A stretch of DNA of 64,000 nt from Siphonodentalium dalli (GCA_032622095.1 CP136068.1:113223546-113287545), one strand, 5' to 3'; numbered from the stretch's first letter, positions 34,055-46,854 are shown. Numbers and translations are program-made. Notes: generated from the letters alone by a model not told the origin.

Positions 34055-35119
34055 CTATTGCACAACATAAATGTATTCATTCGACCGAAGGGATTGTTTT
34101 TGTACAATTGTACATCTAGAGATCGATTAACCCATGTATGCCAAGGTGCCACGAAACATCGAACACTGCGTTCGATATCAATATTTAGATTTATCGACGA
34201 ATACGCTACAAACAACAAGTAGGTATCAAACGACGCAGTGGGATTCATATTTCACTCATGTGGTCAAAAATATGACATTGGAGCATTGACATATTATATG
34301 TTTACAAATAGTAATACATTACTTGTACGCATGCGTTGTAAGTATACAATAGTCAATAGTGTAGGGTGGGGTCATGTGGGTGGGGGTCTTTTCGTTATTA
34401 TTCAGTTCATTTTTGGTTCTTCGTTGTCGATGACAGGTATTATACATGGGGGGGGGTAAATACAACGCATTAATTTTTTATTAACGCCATCGGTGTTTAC
34501 TGTTCTACAAATTATAGAAATCCATGGTCCTATCCATGGGCGTTTTATTAATATATAATTGTTTTTTTGGGGTCGCATTAAAAGCTGTAGTGCTACCCCG
34601 AATGCGGTAAAAGGTGTAGTTATAATTTATATTTATGTGTAATAATATGATCTTGGTGGCGTTACCATTTCTGATTATGGTTTTCTTGTATACGGTATGG
34701 CTGTGGTAAAACGACTACTGACTCGGCGAACATGCACTTTATACATCGACGCCGATGAAAAATACTAAAAATAGACTCGGTGTTTACAATATAATATCAT
34801 GATATATCACAAGTTTAGTTTGGCAAGTCCAATTTTAAAAATGTTTTCACAAGCTTTCTCACCAAGCGCATGCTATCGGCTAGGGAAAGGTGTTTTTTCT
34901 AATGGAGTCTCGGCGAATCTGCCGAACGGTACCGGTACCCACTGGTGGTAATGTCATATTGCGTCCATTCGCCGCATTCCTGGTATATAAGCTCATTTGA
35001 TTCCACACTCAATGCACAACTTTCTTAACAAAGACAAATTTCATTACTTATATTCACATTCAAGTGGCAAATTAAAACACCATTTAGCACCCATGTCCAA
35101 CTATGGTATAGCGTTCTAT
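34055..35119. other. No gene recognised
   Basis: AT-rich; G-rich run near 34447. No repeat or exon was recognised. Confidence 0.4.
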
Positions 35120-35275
35120 TGTTCGGCATTCAAGATGACATACATTTATTACAAGATAAGTCTATATTTATGATTTTAGTATTTTACTTTTAACACTATA
35201 TAGAGATATATATGTTTCGAGTACCCGTAAAATCTTAATATTAAACTGAGTTGCAAAAGTAATTTCTTCATTGTA
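35120..35275. repeat. Left member of a diverged inverted-repeat pair
   Basis: Complementary to 37645-37810: AACTCAGTTTAATATTAA, GGTACTCGAAACATATA, AAAAGTAAAAT and ATATAGACT appear in order in the reverse complement. Identity is moderate. The pair encloses about 2.4 kb including repeat R and a P element. Confidence 0.65.
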
Positions 35276-35715
35276 AATTCGTGTACCTGTCATGGACAAC
35301 TTCGGGACAAGCGGCCCGTACAATGTATATAGGCTAATGCGCGTATAAGTATATTTTGACTCATAATTAGGATAGGTCAGGGTACCTATAGATTAATCTG
35401 AATATCAAAACATTTACCAAAAATATATGTATTGATTATCCTAGATGTTGTCATCAATAGAGTATAAAATCCTGCTTAATATCTTGAACGTTGTGCAGGC
35501 ATGCACGGGCACTTATTGTTCAGCTCTGTGCCCATCTGGGTGGCTGCCCTAAGGATCCTTCCCCGATGTTCCTTATACCACGGTGTATCTCAGTAACATG
35601 TGCATGTTGGTTTGAAAATCAGCCTGCAACATTACCCCAGTTGTTACCTATATAATTATATAAAACCTGACCATTGACACATTTTGAAATATTATAACTA
35701 CCGCAAACGCTCTCA

Positions 35716-35860
35716 TTTGAGAACGCTCTTTACTATACCGCTTGTGGGTGACAACACACTATATACGCTCTCAATAAGGTAGAATTCCAATTACCGTATC
35801 TTATAAAGATCACCAATTATTCCGTTGCCCAAAAGCGGTAGTGATAAAGAGCGTTCTCAA
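35716..35860. mobile_element. Fold-back with GAGAACGCTCTTTA arms
   Basis: TTTGAGAACGCTCTTTACTA and TACCGCTT on the left, complements on the right. The arm contains the CGCTCTTTA word that is also in families P and K and in the palindrome cluster. Confidence 0.7.
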
Positions 35861-36747
35861 TTATGAGCTTTTTTATTATTAATATTCGACGTATTAATAT
35901 GCGGATGATATTGTTGCTGCATAAGTGCATGTGACAGGAATTATGGTGATTGCAACCATTTTCGATTGTTTCTTTCTATGAGTTTTCCTTGTTCTTTGCT
36001 TAGTAAATTATGAATTAATTATATAGCGTCAGATACGGTCAGAGCGGACAGGGCATCGTTGCATAATCTGAGTTTGTGTTTTCTAATTCCCTGTTGAATC
36101 GTCAATAAGGAATTGAAAACAGTAACAAGTTTGTGTTTTCGTTTTCTTCCAGAGTTTGACAAATATGACTATGTCTGTTATATCATAATATTGATTGACA
36201 CCAAAGTAGCAACTACACATGGGACAACTTATCGAGCGCTGAACTATTAGTTCTTTCAGTTCATACAATTGGATTTCACTCTAAGAAGCCAAACAATTAT
36301 TATTGTCATATGAAGACGGAAAATTCACTCGAATATTTTTCAATGTTTCAGAACAGAGTAAACCCATTGAACTCCTGCCATCCACCTGCTAACAATGTTC
36401 TGATTCTGAATTATAATTAGTTTAGACTTAAATTCATGCTCAACTTCAACACATATCGACTGATTAAATTTAATCATGTGCGAAAGACGGGTTGGAAACG
36501 TATACGGTACATCACGACTACATGTATAGTCAGCCGACAATATAATTATAAACCAAAAACAAAGTAAAATTGAGAACAAACCAGTAAAAGTAAATTTATA
36601 ATGCTTCTCTTCTCATTTTAATGCATTGATGACATGCAGTAACAGTTGTATGCCTTTCTGGCAACTCTAAAATTTGGATGACATTCCTAGGAATCTACAT
36701 GTAGTTATCTAATATATAATAAATGTAAGGAATTACACGTACTAGCG
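35861..36747. other. No gene assigned
   Basis: AT-rich. A minus-strand frame at 36340-36620 has a hydrophobic stretch but no ATG start, so I do not call it. Confidence 0.35.
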
Positions 36748-37029
36748 GTCCAATATCTGGTATTAAACATAGTCCCATGTTAGGGGTCACATCCCTAGTT
36801 CCGTCATGACCGTAGTGCGTACGATGTACCCTTCAATTTGCGAAAGCGGTCATGTTGTTGTTGAATTATCACAGCTGTTTCGGAGAAAATCATGGCACCA
36901 TGCACCTCTGATGTACTATTAGAATATAAAAACGTCTAAGGCTGATGGAGTTGGCGTTTTCGTTGGGATAGAATATCAACGATCATTTAATATGGTACCC
37001 CCCCCCCCCCACATTACTCGTACGACACA
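36748..37029. repeat. Repeat R, copy 2
   Basis: Nearly identical to 11972-12253, again directly followed by a family P element. The last 40 bp (GGTACC, C tract, ACATTACTCGTACGACACA) recur just after that P element at 37555-37598. Confidence 0.85.
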
Positions 37030-37551
37030 TTAAACATACGGGCGGCGTTGGCGGTGGGTATGCTGTTAAAATATTAACCTCCGTCAAAAACCGCCATAAA
37101 CAGAAAGAATAGTAAAATATAGACATACTTTGTTCCTATACCAATCAGAAATATGGCATAAACAGTATGTTATTGTCAATTAGTTTTCCTTTGTTATGTA
37201 AACAAAAGCAAAACACGTTACGTTTCCTGGCTTTTGTTTAGATCCGGATATGGTAAACATAAAGAGCGTTATTTGTTACTGTTTTCCTGATAAGGAAATA
37301 ATAAAGAGCGTTTATATCATTTGTGTGTGATTAACCAATAGAATTGCTGCGCTGTGTTATGTAAACAGAAGCACAACTCTTGCAGGCTCTTGTTTACGTA
37401 CGCCATCGTACGTCTTGACGACAATATACTATTTAAGCGCTGATTAGGTTTGGCATATGAACAAAACTATATATATTTTAATATTCCTTCTGCTGATGGC
37501 GATTTGAACAAATATTAATATTTCTGCAACGAACGCCGTCCGTATTTTTAA
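37030..37551 (+). mobile_element. Family P MITE inside repeat R
   Basis: 522 bp bounded by TTAA; start ATACGGGCGGCGTT, end CGTCCGTATTTT. The flanking 40-bp R segment is duplicated on its right. Confidence 0.88.
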
Positions 37552-37644
37552 GATGGTACCCCCCCCCCCCCCCCCACATTACTCGTACGACACATTAAGT
37601 GTATTTTCAAGCCATACATATGTTCACAGGTGCATCCATTTACA

Positions 37645-37810
37645 AAGAAGAAATTTCTTTTGAAATTTGTGCCACCCAACTCAGTTTAATATTAACAACT
37701 TGCTGGTACTCGAAACATATACATCTCTAAATGGTTTAAAAGTAAAATTCTAAAAGCTTACATATAGACTCACCTTGTAAAAAATATATGTCGTCTTACA
37801 TGCAGTTATA
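37645..37810. repeat. Right member of the diverged inverted-repeat pair
   Basis: See 35120-35275. Homology runs from GAAGAAATTTCTTTTG to about TATATGTCGTCTTACATGC. Confidence 0.65.
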
Positions 37811-38018
37811 TCAAATGTGTGAACTTGTCTAATTTTCAAATTTCCAGAATATTACCACTGTTGCACCTACCTCACGTTTCTGAAAACTGCCACCTGTTTT
37901 ATATTATTGCACACTCAGACACGTACGCAGCCCTTGAACAATATTAGATTAATAGACTTTAGCCTCTGGCATCAAATTTCCGGCGTCATCTGCCTGATTG
38001 TTAGGGCAAAACGTGTCG

Positions 38019-38335
38019 TTAACCCTTTACCCAACAAAACCGGCCAAATAAAGCTTCAACAGCCTAAAATATCTTCGGTCTGTCTCAATAGAACCATACA
38101 AACATGGATATCATTGGAACCGGCTCCTTGACCACATTGTGATAGTTACAGTTATGCCCTGTGCCAATGCATTCTCTTATATATGCGAGTCGACCATAGG
38201 TCGCCTCGCATATATAAGAGAATGCATTGGCCCTAAACAAAATCTTTTTTTAACACTTTTTATCATTTTTTCTTACATTCTTTAACAATGTTTTAATTTT
38301 TACTGTGTTAAGCCAATGCATTCTCTTATATATGT
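38019..38335 (-). mobile_element. Family A MITE, truncated
   Basis: TTAACCCTTTACCCAACA start, first hairpin intact (38160-38229), AT spacer, then truncated in the first arm of the second hairpin at CTCTTATATATG. Confidence 0.88.
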
Positions 38336-38732
38336 GTGGATATAGGCATAATACTTCACAGAAATCCCGGTTACAACTGGTTACAAACCAACAGTCACAA
38401 TTTCGTCTTTTGCATCAGATCACATTGTCAAGTGCCAACGCCACTGGTTCAAGATGAAAATGGACAGTTATGACACCCATGATTAAAGTAAATAAAATGA
38501 ATAAAGCTATTCATTTATATAATTAATGTTTACTCATTAGACCTGACAAGACAGCATAAGAGGCAAAACATGGAAATCCCATCATGCTAGAACGTATTGA
38601 ATGCTATTTAAAGCCACATCCAGATTTTTGTTTGAATGTTTAGTTTAATTTATTGTTTTTTTTTTGTTGACACAATTTCACACCAAAGCCATATGAATGC
38701 TGATCAATCTGTTAAACGCCATGTTGTCAGAT
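38336..38732. other. No gene recognised
   Basis: AT-rich, no recognised feature. Confidence 0.4.
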
Positions 38733-38998
38733 GGTATACGATCGTGTCAGATAACGTACGAAAGTCGGGGGTTTCAAATTATCAACATTGTCAGATACCG
38801 TACGAGAGTCAGGTATTTCCAATTGCCAACATTGTCAGATACCGTACGATAGTCGGGGGTTCCCAATTATTAGCATTATCAGATAACGTACCATAGTCTG
38901 GTGTTACCAATTATCAACATTGTCAGATACCGTACAAGAGTCAGGGGTTTCCAATTATCAACATTGTCAGATACCGTGCGAGAGTCGAGGGTTCCCAA
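38733..38998. repeat. 44-bp minisatellite, about six copies
   Basis: Unit GTCAGATACCGTACGAGAG then TCAGGGGTTTCCAATTATCAA with point variants between copies. Confidence 0.88.
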
Positions 38999-39239
38999 TC
39001 ATTACTATTTAGCATAAATGTTTTGCCTAAATTTTATTTTATATTTTCGATACAGTTGTATTTGAAGTGATTACAGACAAGCATTGGAAATATGGTAAAA
39101 TGTTCGTATAACTTGTTTACAAGTCAATTGATAAACAAAAACAAACAGAATAACAATGGGTGCTGCAGGTTTATACGAATCATTTCTGTTCTCAGACTTT
39201 ATAACTGAAACAAATACCAAGCCTAAATGGTGTGAGACT

Positions 39240-39485
39240 ATAGATTTTTAGGTAAAACGTGGGTGGGTACCCTGCATGAATTTGGAAAACAAATCCTTCA
39301 AATAATGGGTGATTTGGCATGATTTTGAGGTAAACAGGGGGTGGGTACCCCGCATGAAATTGGAAAAAATATGTTTTTCCTTCAAATAGGGGGGTGGTGG
39401 GTACCCAAGAGGCGGAAAAAAAAATTTCAGCCCACTGTCATGGCAATTTTTTCCGACCCCCCCCCCTGCTTCTGTGCGAAAAATT
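39240..39485. repeat. About 95-bp tandem duplication, G-rich
   Basis: GGTGGGTACCC, GCATGAA(A/T)TTGGAAAA and CCTTCAAATA repeat twice plus part of a third. The right end (CAATTTTTTCCGACCCCCC) resembles, in reverse complement, the G-rich patch at about 1896-1960. Confidence 0.7.
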
Positions 39486-39700
39486 GAAAACAGCTGCAAA
39501 ATGGCTATGACCATAGCAAGTATTTTTCAAAGCATATGGAGCCGGTATATCAATATTTCGTGTATTGTTCAACCTATCTTAAGTAGACCCAATTTGGAAG
39601 CTAGAATGAACCATGTCCGTGTGATGGCTGATCGTTAATTGCGCATCCTCATTTAAAAACAACTTAGTACATCAATGTGTTCTCAATTTCCCAGTATTTA

Positions 39701-39845
39701 AGAAATAAATACACGGTGTAGAGGTGTGTATGGTCAAGTTGTACCACAAAAAACTGATTGTAGGACGACGCGTAGCGGAGTCCTACAGTCAGTTTTTTGT
39801 GGTACAACTTGACCATACACACCGATACACCGTGTATTTATTTCT
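39701..39845. mobile_element. Fold-back, relative of 6974-7122
   Basis: AGAAATAAATACACGGTGTA with complement at the right; inner arms GTACCACAAAAAACTG. The loop AGGACGACGCGTAGCGGAGTCC is the reverse complement of the loop in 6974-7122. Confidence 0.82.
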
Positions 39846-40868
39846 TTTGTAATACGACTGAAAGTTTATGGTCACAATTCGACTGAATAGTCAACGAAAT
39901 ACTGCGCTTTTTCGGTCTCAGGTGAGAAAACATTTCGTGGTGTAATTCGTATTGGGCGTACTCGATTTCTTTGCATGGAGTACTCTCGTAATGTCTTGTC
40001 TTGTTATGAAATTCCCCCGTTGACTTTTCGAGGCACCTCTTCTAGAAATAATCGTTGTGATTGGCTAAAAAACGATGTGTTTTCAGCGGCGCCCGTGCGT
40101 TTCATTTAAATTGTACAGGAAATACGATGCGGTCATTTCTGTTTTGAACGTTGTTGGGACAACATGAATATGATCATCGACTATGGACCAATTTCCTTAC
40201 ACAAAGCGATCTAAATGATCTAGTTTACTAAACTAATCTTATTCCCCTTCTGTACTGGTGAACAAACGCTTTCATTTTCAACTTGATTCCGAAATATCGA
40301 ATATGATCGAGATTCGAATCGACGAATGCACAGCCCGGCCCCATGGATTTATTTTGTCATTTAATATACTTATTAAGTAACTTTCTTTGGTCGTAACATA
40401 TATCAATATACCATAACATCATTTGGACCATATTCATTGGCAACCAAACTGGTTTCAAGCGACAAATCGCTAGAAAATTCGCAAGATTGTCAAGATGTAG
40501 CAAAATTCAAAGGGTTACGGGTGCGGGTGTACTCCGTTGATGCCCCGTTTGCGCGGAGTTAGAAAAGACGGGAAAAGTCGCGTGCGGCGATCTGAATAAA
40601 CCGATTTTTTTCGTGGTACAATTGGAAAAAGTAGAATTGTACCACAAAACTGGAACGAGATAGCCATGGTAACTCGGACCACTGGCCAATCAGGACATGG
40701 CTTTTAAGCATAGTTAGGCAGGGTCGTATTACAATCACATATAACATGACTATTGCTTTTGTCAATGTACGATATTACTATTTCTTTACATATTACCAAC
40801 GGCATGTATGTGACTACCCGTCGTTCTTAGAGCAGCTCTGCTGCTCAAAGGAGACGTACATGTAATGA
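39846..40868. other. No gene; small hairpin
   Basis: Featureless except for GTGGTACAATT / AATTGTACCAC at 40612-40645, resembling inner arms of the preceding fold-back. Confidence 0.4.
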
Positions 40869-41192
40869 GAATGCATTGGTCTTACAATTTTTTTAAATTT
40901 TAATAATTTTTTTCTTGTATTCTTTAACAATTTTTTAATTTCACCCATACATAAACCAGACGAACATGAGCAGACGACACTCTTCTATATGCTTCTATAT
41001 ATGTGTGGGGCTCCCTGCAGGGTAATGGATGTTTTTTTATTTTATGTCCTAAAAATTGTAAGAAACATTTATTTAAAAAAAATGATAAAAAATTGTTATG
41101 GTCGACTCGCATATATAAGATAATGCATTGGCACAGGGTAAACAAAATCCCGACTTACGACTGGATTTGATATGGAGGGTCACATGTGTCTT
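40869..41192. mobile_element. Family B MITE, left end decayed
   Basis: Keeps GAGAATGCATTGG, the AT spacer, GGGGCTCCCTGCAGG, then ACTCGCATATATAAGATAATG and the B terminus CCCGACTTACGACTGGAT..GGGTCACA. The first terminus and hairpin are mostly missing. Confidence 0.75.
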
Positions 41193-41996
41193 GCTGAAAG
41201 ACACTGTTCTCCCATCCCTACGCATTAATGATTTTAACAAAGGCAGCACGTGTGAGATATCCCCGTCGCACACCACTGTCTCATCCGATACCCACGTCAC
41301 TACTTTACCCATTTAATTGAGAGCCGGAACTATTTTAACCAGTCGACGTAAACATCTCCGTAATAATTATAATATCAGATGAATTTATATGATATACTGA
41401 GTCGAAATTTATGTCGACTGTATTTTAACAAGCAGTCATCATGTATTGTTATTGTGTCAACTAAAACCATTGCGACCAACAGCTTCGCTTCACGTTTCAT
41501 ATCAACAAGTATACGGACGAATTCGTGGACGCTAATGAAAATGGAGATGTGCCTCCAACTGGTTAAACACAGAGACCCTTCAACATATTAAGCCCACTTG
41601 CAAACTTGAGTTGGGTAGAATGCACTATAAACGACTATATGTGAGAAGTTGGGATCAAACGGCCGGCAATTTTCCTGAGTAGAGCGAAACGGGCAGAATG
41701 TATACACCGTCGTAACCATAAACAATAGCCGCTTCACAAATTGCGAATGAAATAGTTCCACTTTTGAAAAACTGTAATCGTTGCAATAAATCATCGAACT
41801 GTCAAACTAACAATTTGTTGTCATTTAAACATGTTGTCTATATAATTGTATATCGGCTAAAGGGATATTTCCCCATGGCAAACATAGTTTGTCTATTTGT
41901 AAAGACTTCATATCAATACACGCGTTTCTCGGAATTCATGCAGGTGCAACTATGTGATATTTTTCCATAAAAAGGGCGTCCGATGCCATCAGTTTG
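41193..41996. other. No gene recognised
   Basis: AT-rich, no recognised exon or repeat. Confidence 0.4.
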
Positions 41997-42397
41997 TTAA
42001 CCCTGTACCCAACAAAACGGCCAAAACCGGCCAAATAAAGCTTCAACAGCCTAAAATATCTTCGGTCTGTCTCAATAGAACCATACAAATATGGATATCA
42101 TTGGAACCCGCTCCTTGACCACATTGTGATAGTTACAGTTATGCCCTGTGCCAATGCATTCTCTTATATATGCGAGTCGACCATAGGTCGCCTCGCATAT
42201 ATAAGAGAATGCATTGGCCCTAAAACAAATCTTTTTTTAACACTTTTTACCATTTTTTCTTACATTCTTTAACAATTTTATAATTTTTAATGTGTTAAGC
42301 CAATGCATTCTCTTATATATGCGAGGCGACCTATGGTCTACTCGCATATATAAGAGAATGCATTGGCACATGGCCCTTCTGTTGGGTAAAGGGTTAA
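41997..42397 (-). mobile_element. Family A MITE, full length, minus orientation
   Basis: 401 bp with TTAA at both edges; CCCTGTACCCAACA and TGTTGGGTAAAGGG ends. Both hairpins complete. Confidence 0.92.
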
Positions 42398-43006
42398 TAC
42401 CGATTTCATTTCACTTACCATTAGAGCTGATTTCGTTAACCTCGCGAATGATCTTCATATTTTGTTTGTATATTGTCCAGCCTGTTCTCCCGTAAATAAG
42501 CTCACATAAAACTAGGTCCATATTGGGATTATTTTAATCTGAATTAAGGTCTATATGAACCTAAATGGGGACACGATCAAAACAGTTGTATATGAGGTTA
42601 TTTCAATTCGAAATAAGCTCATATAGGCATTATTTAATCTACCTTTTTCATCGAAATGACGTACCTCGTAAACGCTCTTTAAATGTGTTTTCACTGCGGC
42701 TCGCTCTATTCAACGGAATAACGGATATAAGTCCTTGCATCAGACTGAACTGAGTTCCATATACGAATATTTAGGTCATATATGAACCTATTTTCACGAG
42801 GATTTGTTGATATCCCCCCCCCCCCCCCTGAGAACTCGACTTACGATCGTCGTAATCGTCGATCCATTCCATACACTACAGCAGAATTTATATGAGTACC
42901 CATTACCCAACTACATATACTTGTCATATCATGGTTATTGGGAACATGAATGGTCGCATACACACGAAAACGTTCGATTACATACCTCATGATGACGGGT
43001 TCGTCA
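42398..43006. other. No gene recognised
   Basis: AT-rich; words AAATAAGCTCAYATA recur loosely at 42495 and 42612; a C tract lies at 42813-42828. Confidence 0.4.
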
Positions 43007-43009
43007 TTA

Positions 43010-43542
43010 GGCCCGTTCCAAACGACGGATCAGTTGCTACAAACCCTACCCCTTATACCGGTATATTTGAATTATTATAAATCATTGTATATCCATTATA
43101 AGATGTGAGTCAGTGACATGCCATGTTCGTTGAGAAATCAAACTACCAAAATAATTACAATTTGCACAATGTTACCTAAGCAATGCTTATAGATATACCT
43201 TTCTTTATAACAAAGAGAGTGAGCGACAAATGACGTCATGTGGGTATTTCCGCAGATAAGGGGAACCCCCTCATTATTATACCATTATCATACTATTTGC
43301 ATTCGTTACTTCGGCAACTTTCGGCTCTTCTCGTGACATGAATTAGATTCGAGTTGTCATAAATCTGTCGTTTGAAACCAAGACGGATTTCAGACGCATC
43401 ACCGACGAAGATTCGTCTGAATTGGACGGAGATTCGTCTGTGATGCGTCTGACACGGATCTAATTGTTTTTGACGCATTTAATACAATTGTGGGTCTGGT
43501 ATTAGATTCGAGTCGACAAAAATCCGTCGTTTGGAACTGGCC
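43010..43542. mobile_element. PIF/Harbinger-like MITE
   Basis: 533 bp with ends GGCCCGTTCCAAACGACGG and CCGTCGTTTGGAACTGGCC, flanked by TTA on both sides (43007-43009, 43543-43545). A 3-bp TTA duplication and GG..CC termini are the PIF/Harbinger signature. Inside is a CAGACGCATCAC inverted repeat (43391-43452) and a subterminal direct repeat ATTAGATTCGAG. No transposase. Confidence 0.85.
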
Positions 43543-43545
43543 TTA

Positions 43546-44974
43546 CCGACTAATTATGTCACTGACAGGATATCTCTGACATGAACTTGAAGAGATCAGT
43601 CGCAAACCAATCGCAGACGAAAACTAATTACCGATCTATATACGTATTACGGCATTTTCTGTCCGATACGTTAGCAGATATTTATAAATCAATTCCCAAA
43701 AGCTGATGCCAGGCATTCGTTATTCCCTCTCCCAAAACCAGTGCGATATTTTCCGGCATAAAATCGACTATTTCACGAAGCAGTTGCATGAATACAAAAC
43801 TGTTTCATAATCAATTAGTCTCTACTATAGTTATGAAGTCGCTAAGTAGGTAATCGCTTTTCTATTAGGAGTGAGTGAATTTTGCAATGAAATTTTGACA
43901 AAAAACTGCGATAAATTACATCTAAATTCCGCGAAACACTATATATATGTGGATATTCTCTGAATATTTTATAAATGATTGATAAAAACGATGCTCATAT
44001 TAGAACAATGAAGTATATAATACCATATAATTGTTGGTTATATTCCTATACATAGTATATATAGTAAACTCAGTGGTTTGAACAGAAATTTAGCATGATA
44101 AAACGTACACAAACAATACTAAAGTATGGCTTACCTGTTGTGCATAAAATCCCAGGGCGCATATATATATGCATTAATGTTCGCACATTATATATGTTCT
44201 CGTGGCACAGATGAATGATTTTTTCAACCTCCTAGGTATTTTAATGTCGATATCCGAACATCAGAACGTCCTATTAATGGACCGGTTGGCTCAGTTTCGT
44301 TAGTTTATGGTATGGGAAACGTACGCATGGTAGTCTGAACGCGGATCTTCGATCCAATGCTTTCAAAGGTATTTTTGAACTTTTGCACTGTGGATCATTT
44401 ATGTATTTAATTGACCATAATTGTGAGCATCACCCACCCGGGACGCCGCGACAAAAGTGTGCAATCATGCTTGATATACATCATTCATTGTAAATTTCGA
44501 AATTACTGTAGAGATTTAAACGCTGAGAAATAATCTAACTTCATATCGGAAAATCCAATCTGTCGTTGTGGTCACCTGACAGAAGAAGCAAGGCTGTCCA
44601 ATTATACATAACCTCGACATCGCGGTTTAAACTTTAATTAAACACATTAATGTGCATACCTCTGCCGCAAAACGAAAGTAACTACATGTTGTATTATCAC
44701 TACATAGAACGCAAAAAATCAACTGAACCACCAACCCACGAGACGACCCCCCCCCATAAAGTGAAATAACCACCGTTATGGTCACACTCAAGTTATCTCA
44801 TATATCGTTATATAAGTGAAACGATGTTATACATACGAATTATCATGTTTGTGTGTAATTTGTATTTTATGTTCGTTTTGTGTCAAACAATTATGTGGGG
44901 AGAGAGATCCTTTGTAAGTTGAAAAACTTGTGTCTCAATCCCGTTGCGTTATTATGCAATAGAATATGTTTACA
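43546..44974. other. No gene recognised
   Basis: AT-rich, no recognised exon or repeat over 1.4 kb. Confidence 0.4.
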
Positions 44975-45054
44975 CTAATATTTCGGAGTATCAAAATGAT
45001 TTTTTTTCTTCAAACTATTTCATTAAGTAGATAAAAAAACCTTGCCTGCTAAAA

Positions 45055-45615
45055 TGCTATGGATATGGTGGGTACTGTTGATTTATGCTATGAATATGGT
45101 GGGTATTGTTGATTTATGCTATGGATATGGTGATTACTGTTGATTTATGTTATGGATATGGTGGGTACTGTTGATCTATGCTATGAATATGGTGGGTACC
45201 GTTGATTTATGCTATGGATATGGTGGGTACTGTTGATTTATCTTATGGATATGGTGGGTACTGTTGATTTATGCTATGGATATGGTGGGTGCCGTTGATT
45301 TATGCTATGGATATGGTGGGTACTGTTTATGTATGCTATGTATATGGTGGGTACCGTTGATTTATGCTATGGATATGGCGGGTACTGTTGATTTATGCTA
45401 TGGATATGGTGGGTACTGTTGATTTATGCTATGTATATGGTGGGTACTGTTGAGTTATGCTATGTATACGGTGGGTACTGTTGATTTATGCTATGGAAAT
45501 GGTGGATACTATTTATTTATGCTTGGGGTATGGTGGCACTGTTGATTTATGCTATGTATATGGTGGATTGTGTTTATTTATGCTATGGATATGGCGGGTT
45601 CTGTTGATTTACGCT
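45055..45615. repeat. 31-bp minisatellite array 1
   Basis: About 18 units of GGTGGGTACTGTTGATTTAT plus GCTATGGATAT with sporadic variants. Confidence 0.92.
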
Positions 45616-45896
45616 TAACCATGACCTGTTCTACTAAACTGATGCTGCTTAGACACACAGTAAATGTTATATATTTTCTTATTTTCGACGTCTTTGGCAA
45701 ATATAATCGAGGGGTGGCTCAGTCGACAAAGAATATATAACGACATATAAGTCACAGGAGGTCAACAATGGCATTATACCATTGTATGGATAAGTGTAAC
45801 TTCAGACGACCACGATTCAATCTAATATTTCGGAGTATCAAAATGATTTTTTTTTTCAAACTATTTCATTAAGTAGATAAAAAAAACTTGCCTGCT

Positions 45897-46305
45897 AATA
45901 TGCTATGGATATGGTGGGTACTGTTGATTTATGCTATGGATATGGTGGGTATTGTTGATTTATGCTATGGATATGGTGGGTACCGTTGATTTATGCTATG
46001 GATATGGTGGGTACTGTTGATTTATGTTATGTATATGGTGGGTACTGTTGATTTATGCTATGGATATGGTGGGTACCGTTGATTTATGATATGGATATGG
46101 TGGGTACTGTTGATGTATGCTATGGATATGGTGGATACCGTTGATTTATGCTATGGATATGGCGGGTACTGTTGATTTATGCTATGAATATGGTGGGTAC
46201 TGTTGATTTATGCTATGGATATGGTGGGTAATGTTGATTTATGCTATGGATATGGTGGGTACTGTTGATGTATGCTATGGATATGGCGGGTTCTGTTGAT
46301 TTACG
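45897..46305. repeat. 31-bp minisatellite array 2
   Basis: About 13 units of the same monomer as array 1, in the second copy of the segmental duplication. Confidence 0.92.
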
Positions 46306-46481
46306 CTTAACCATGACCTGTTCGACCAAACTGATGCTGCTTAGACACACAGTAAATGTTATATATTTTCTTATTTTCGACGTCTTTGGCAAATATAATC
46401 GAGGGGTGGCTCAGTCGACAAAGTACATATAACGACATATAAGTCACAGGAGGTCAACAATGGCATTATACCATTGTATGG

Positions 46482-46854
46482 ATAAGTGTAACTTCAGACG
46501 ACCACGATACAATCGTAAGTGGAGGAATCGGGCCCGACGAGATCGTAGATAGTTTGTTCAGACGATTGCGATGTCACGTGCATTATGATATCGTAGGTTG
46601 TTCTAAAGCATGTGATTGACTACCCTACGATCATTCCCAGCTACGATTTTTACGTACACACGGCTGCGATTACGTCGCAAGTGGAGGTATCCAAGGATAC
46701 GACACGATTTCGCATCTAAAATCAAACAGTGTCTGATATTATTTTATGACCTACGATTTTGACGTGCGCATGCGCAGTCCAGCTACCGGCTACTTCCTAC
46801 GACGGAAATATTTCCACTTACGATTGTATCGTGGTCGTCTGAAGGTACACTTAT
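46482..46854. mobile_element. MITE V
   Basis: 373 bp with about 42-bp inverted ends: ATAAGTGTA, CTTCAGACGACCACGATACA, ATCGTAAGTGGA and complements at 46813-46854. A fragment of its left end is at 45788-45820. The target duplication is not clear. Confidence 0.85.

Larger units (their letters stand above)
44975..46520. repeat. Tandem segmental duplication, 847-bp offset
   Basis: CTAATATTTCGGAGTATC starts a copy at 44975 and another at 45822. Each copy has a lead segment, a 31-bp minisatellite array, and an identical block (CGACGTCTTTGGCAAATATA, GGGTGGCTCAGTCGAC). The second copy has fewer array units. The first copy ends inside the terminal repeat of MITE V. Confidence 0.9.

Noticed and set aside
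36340-36620. Minus-strand frame with a hydrophobic stretch resembling a signal peptide
   Set aside because: There is no ATG; the frame opens after a stop and the nearest start is TTG. No domain recognised.
45711-45820. GTGGCTCAGTCG, like a tRNA A box, with GATTCAATC as a B box
   Set aside because: The spacing is about 100 bp, and the B-box-like word is MITE terminal sequence changed in the other copy. No tRNA fold.
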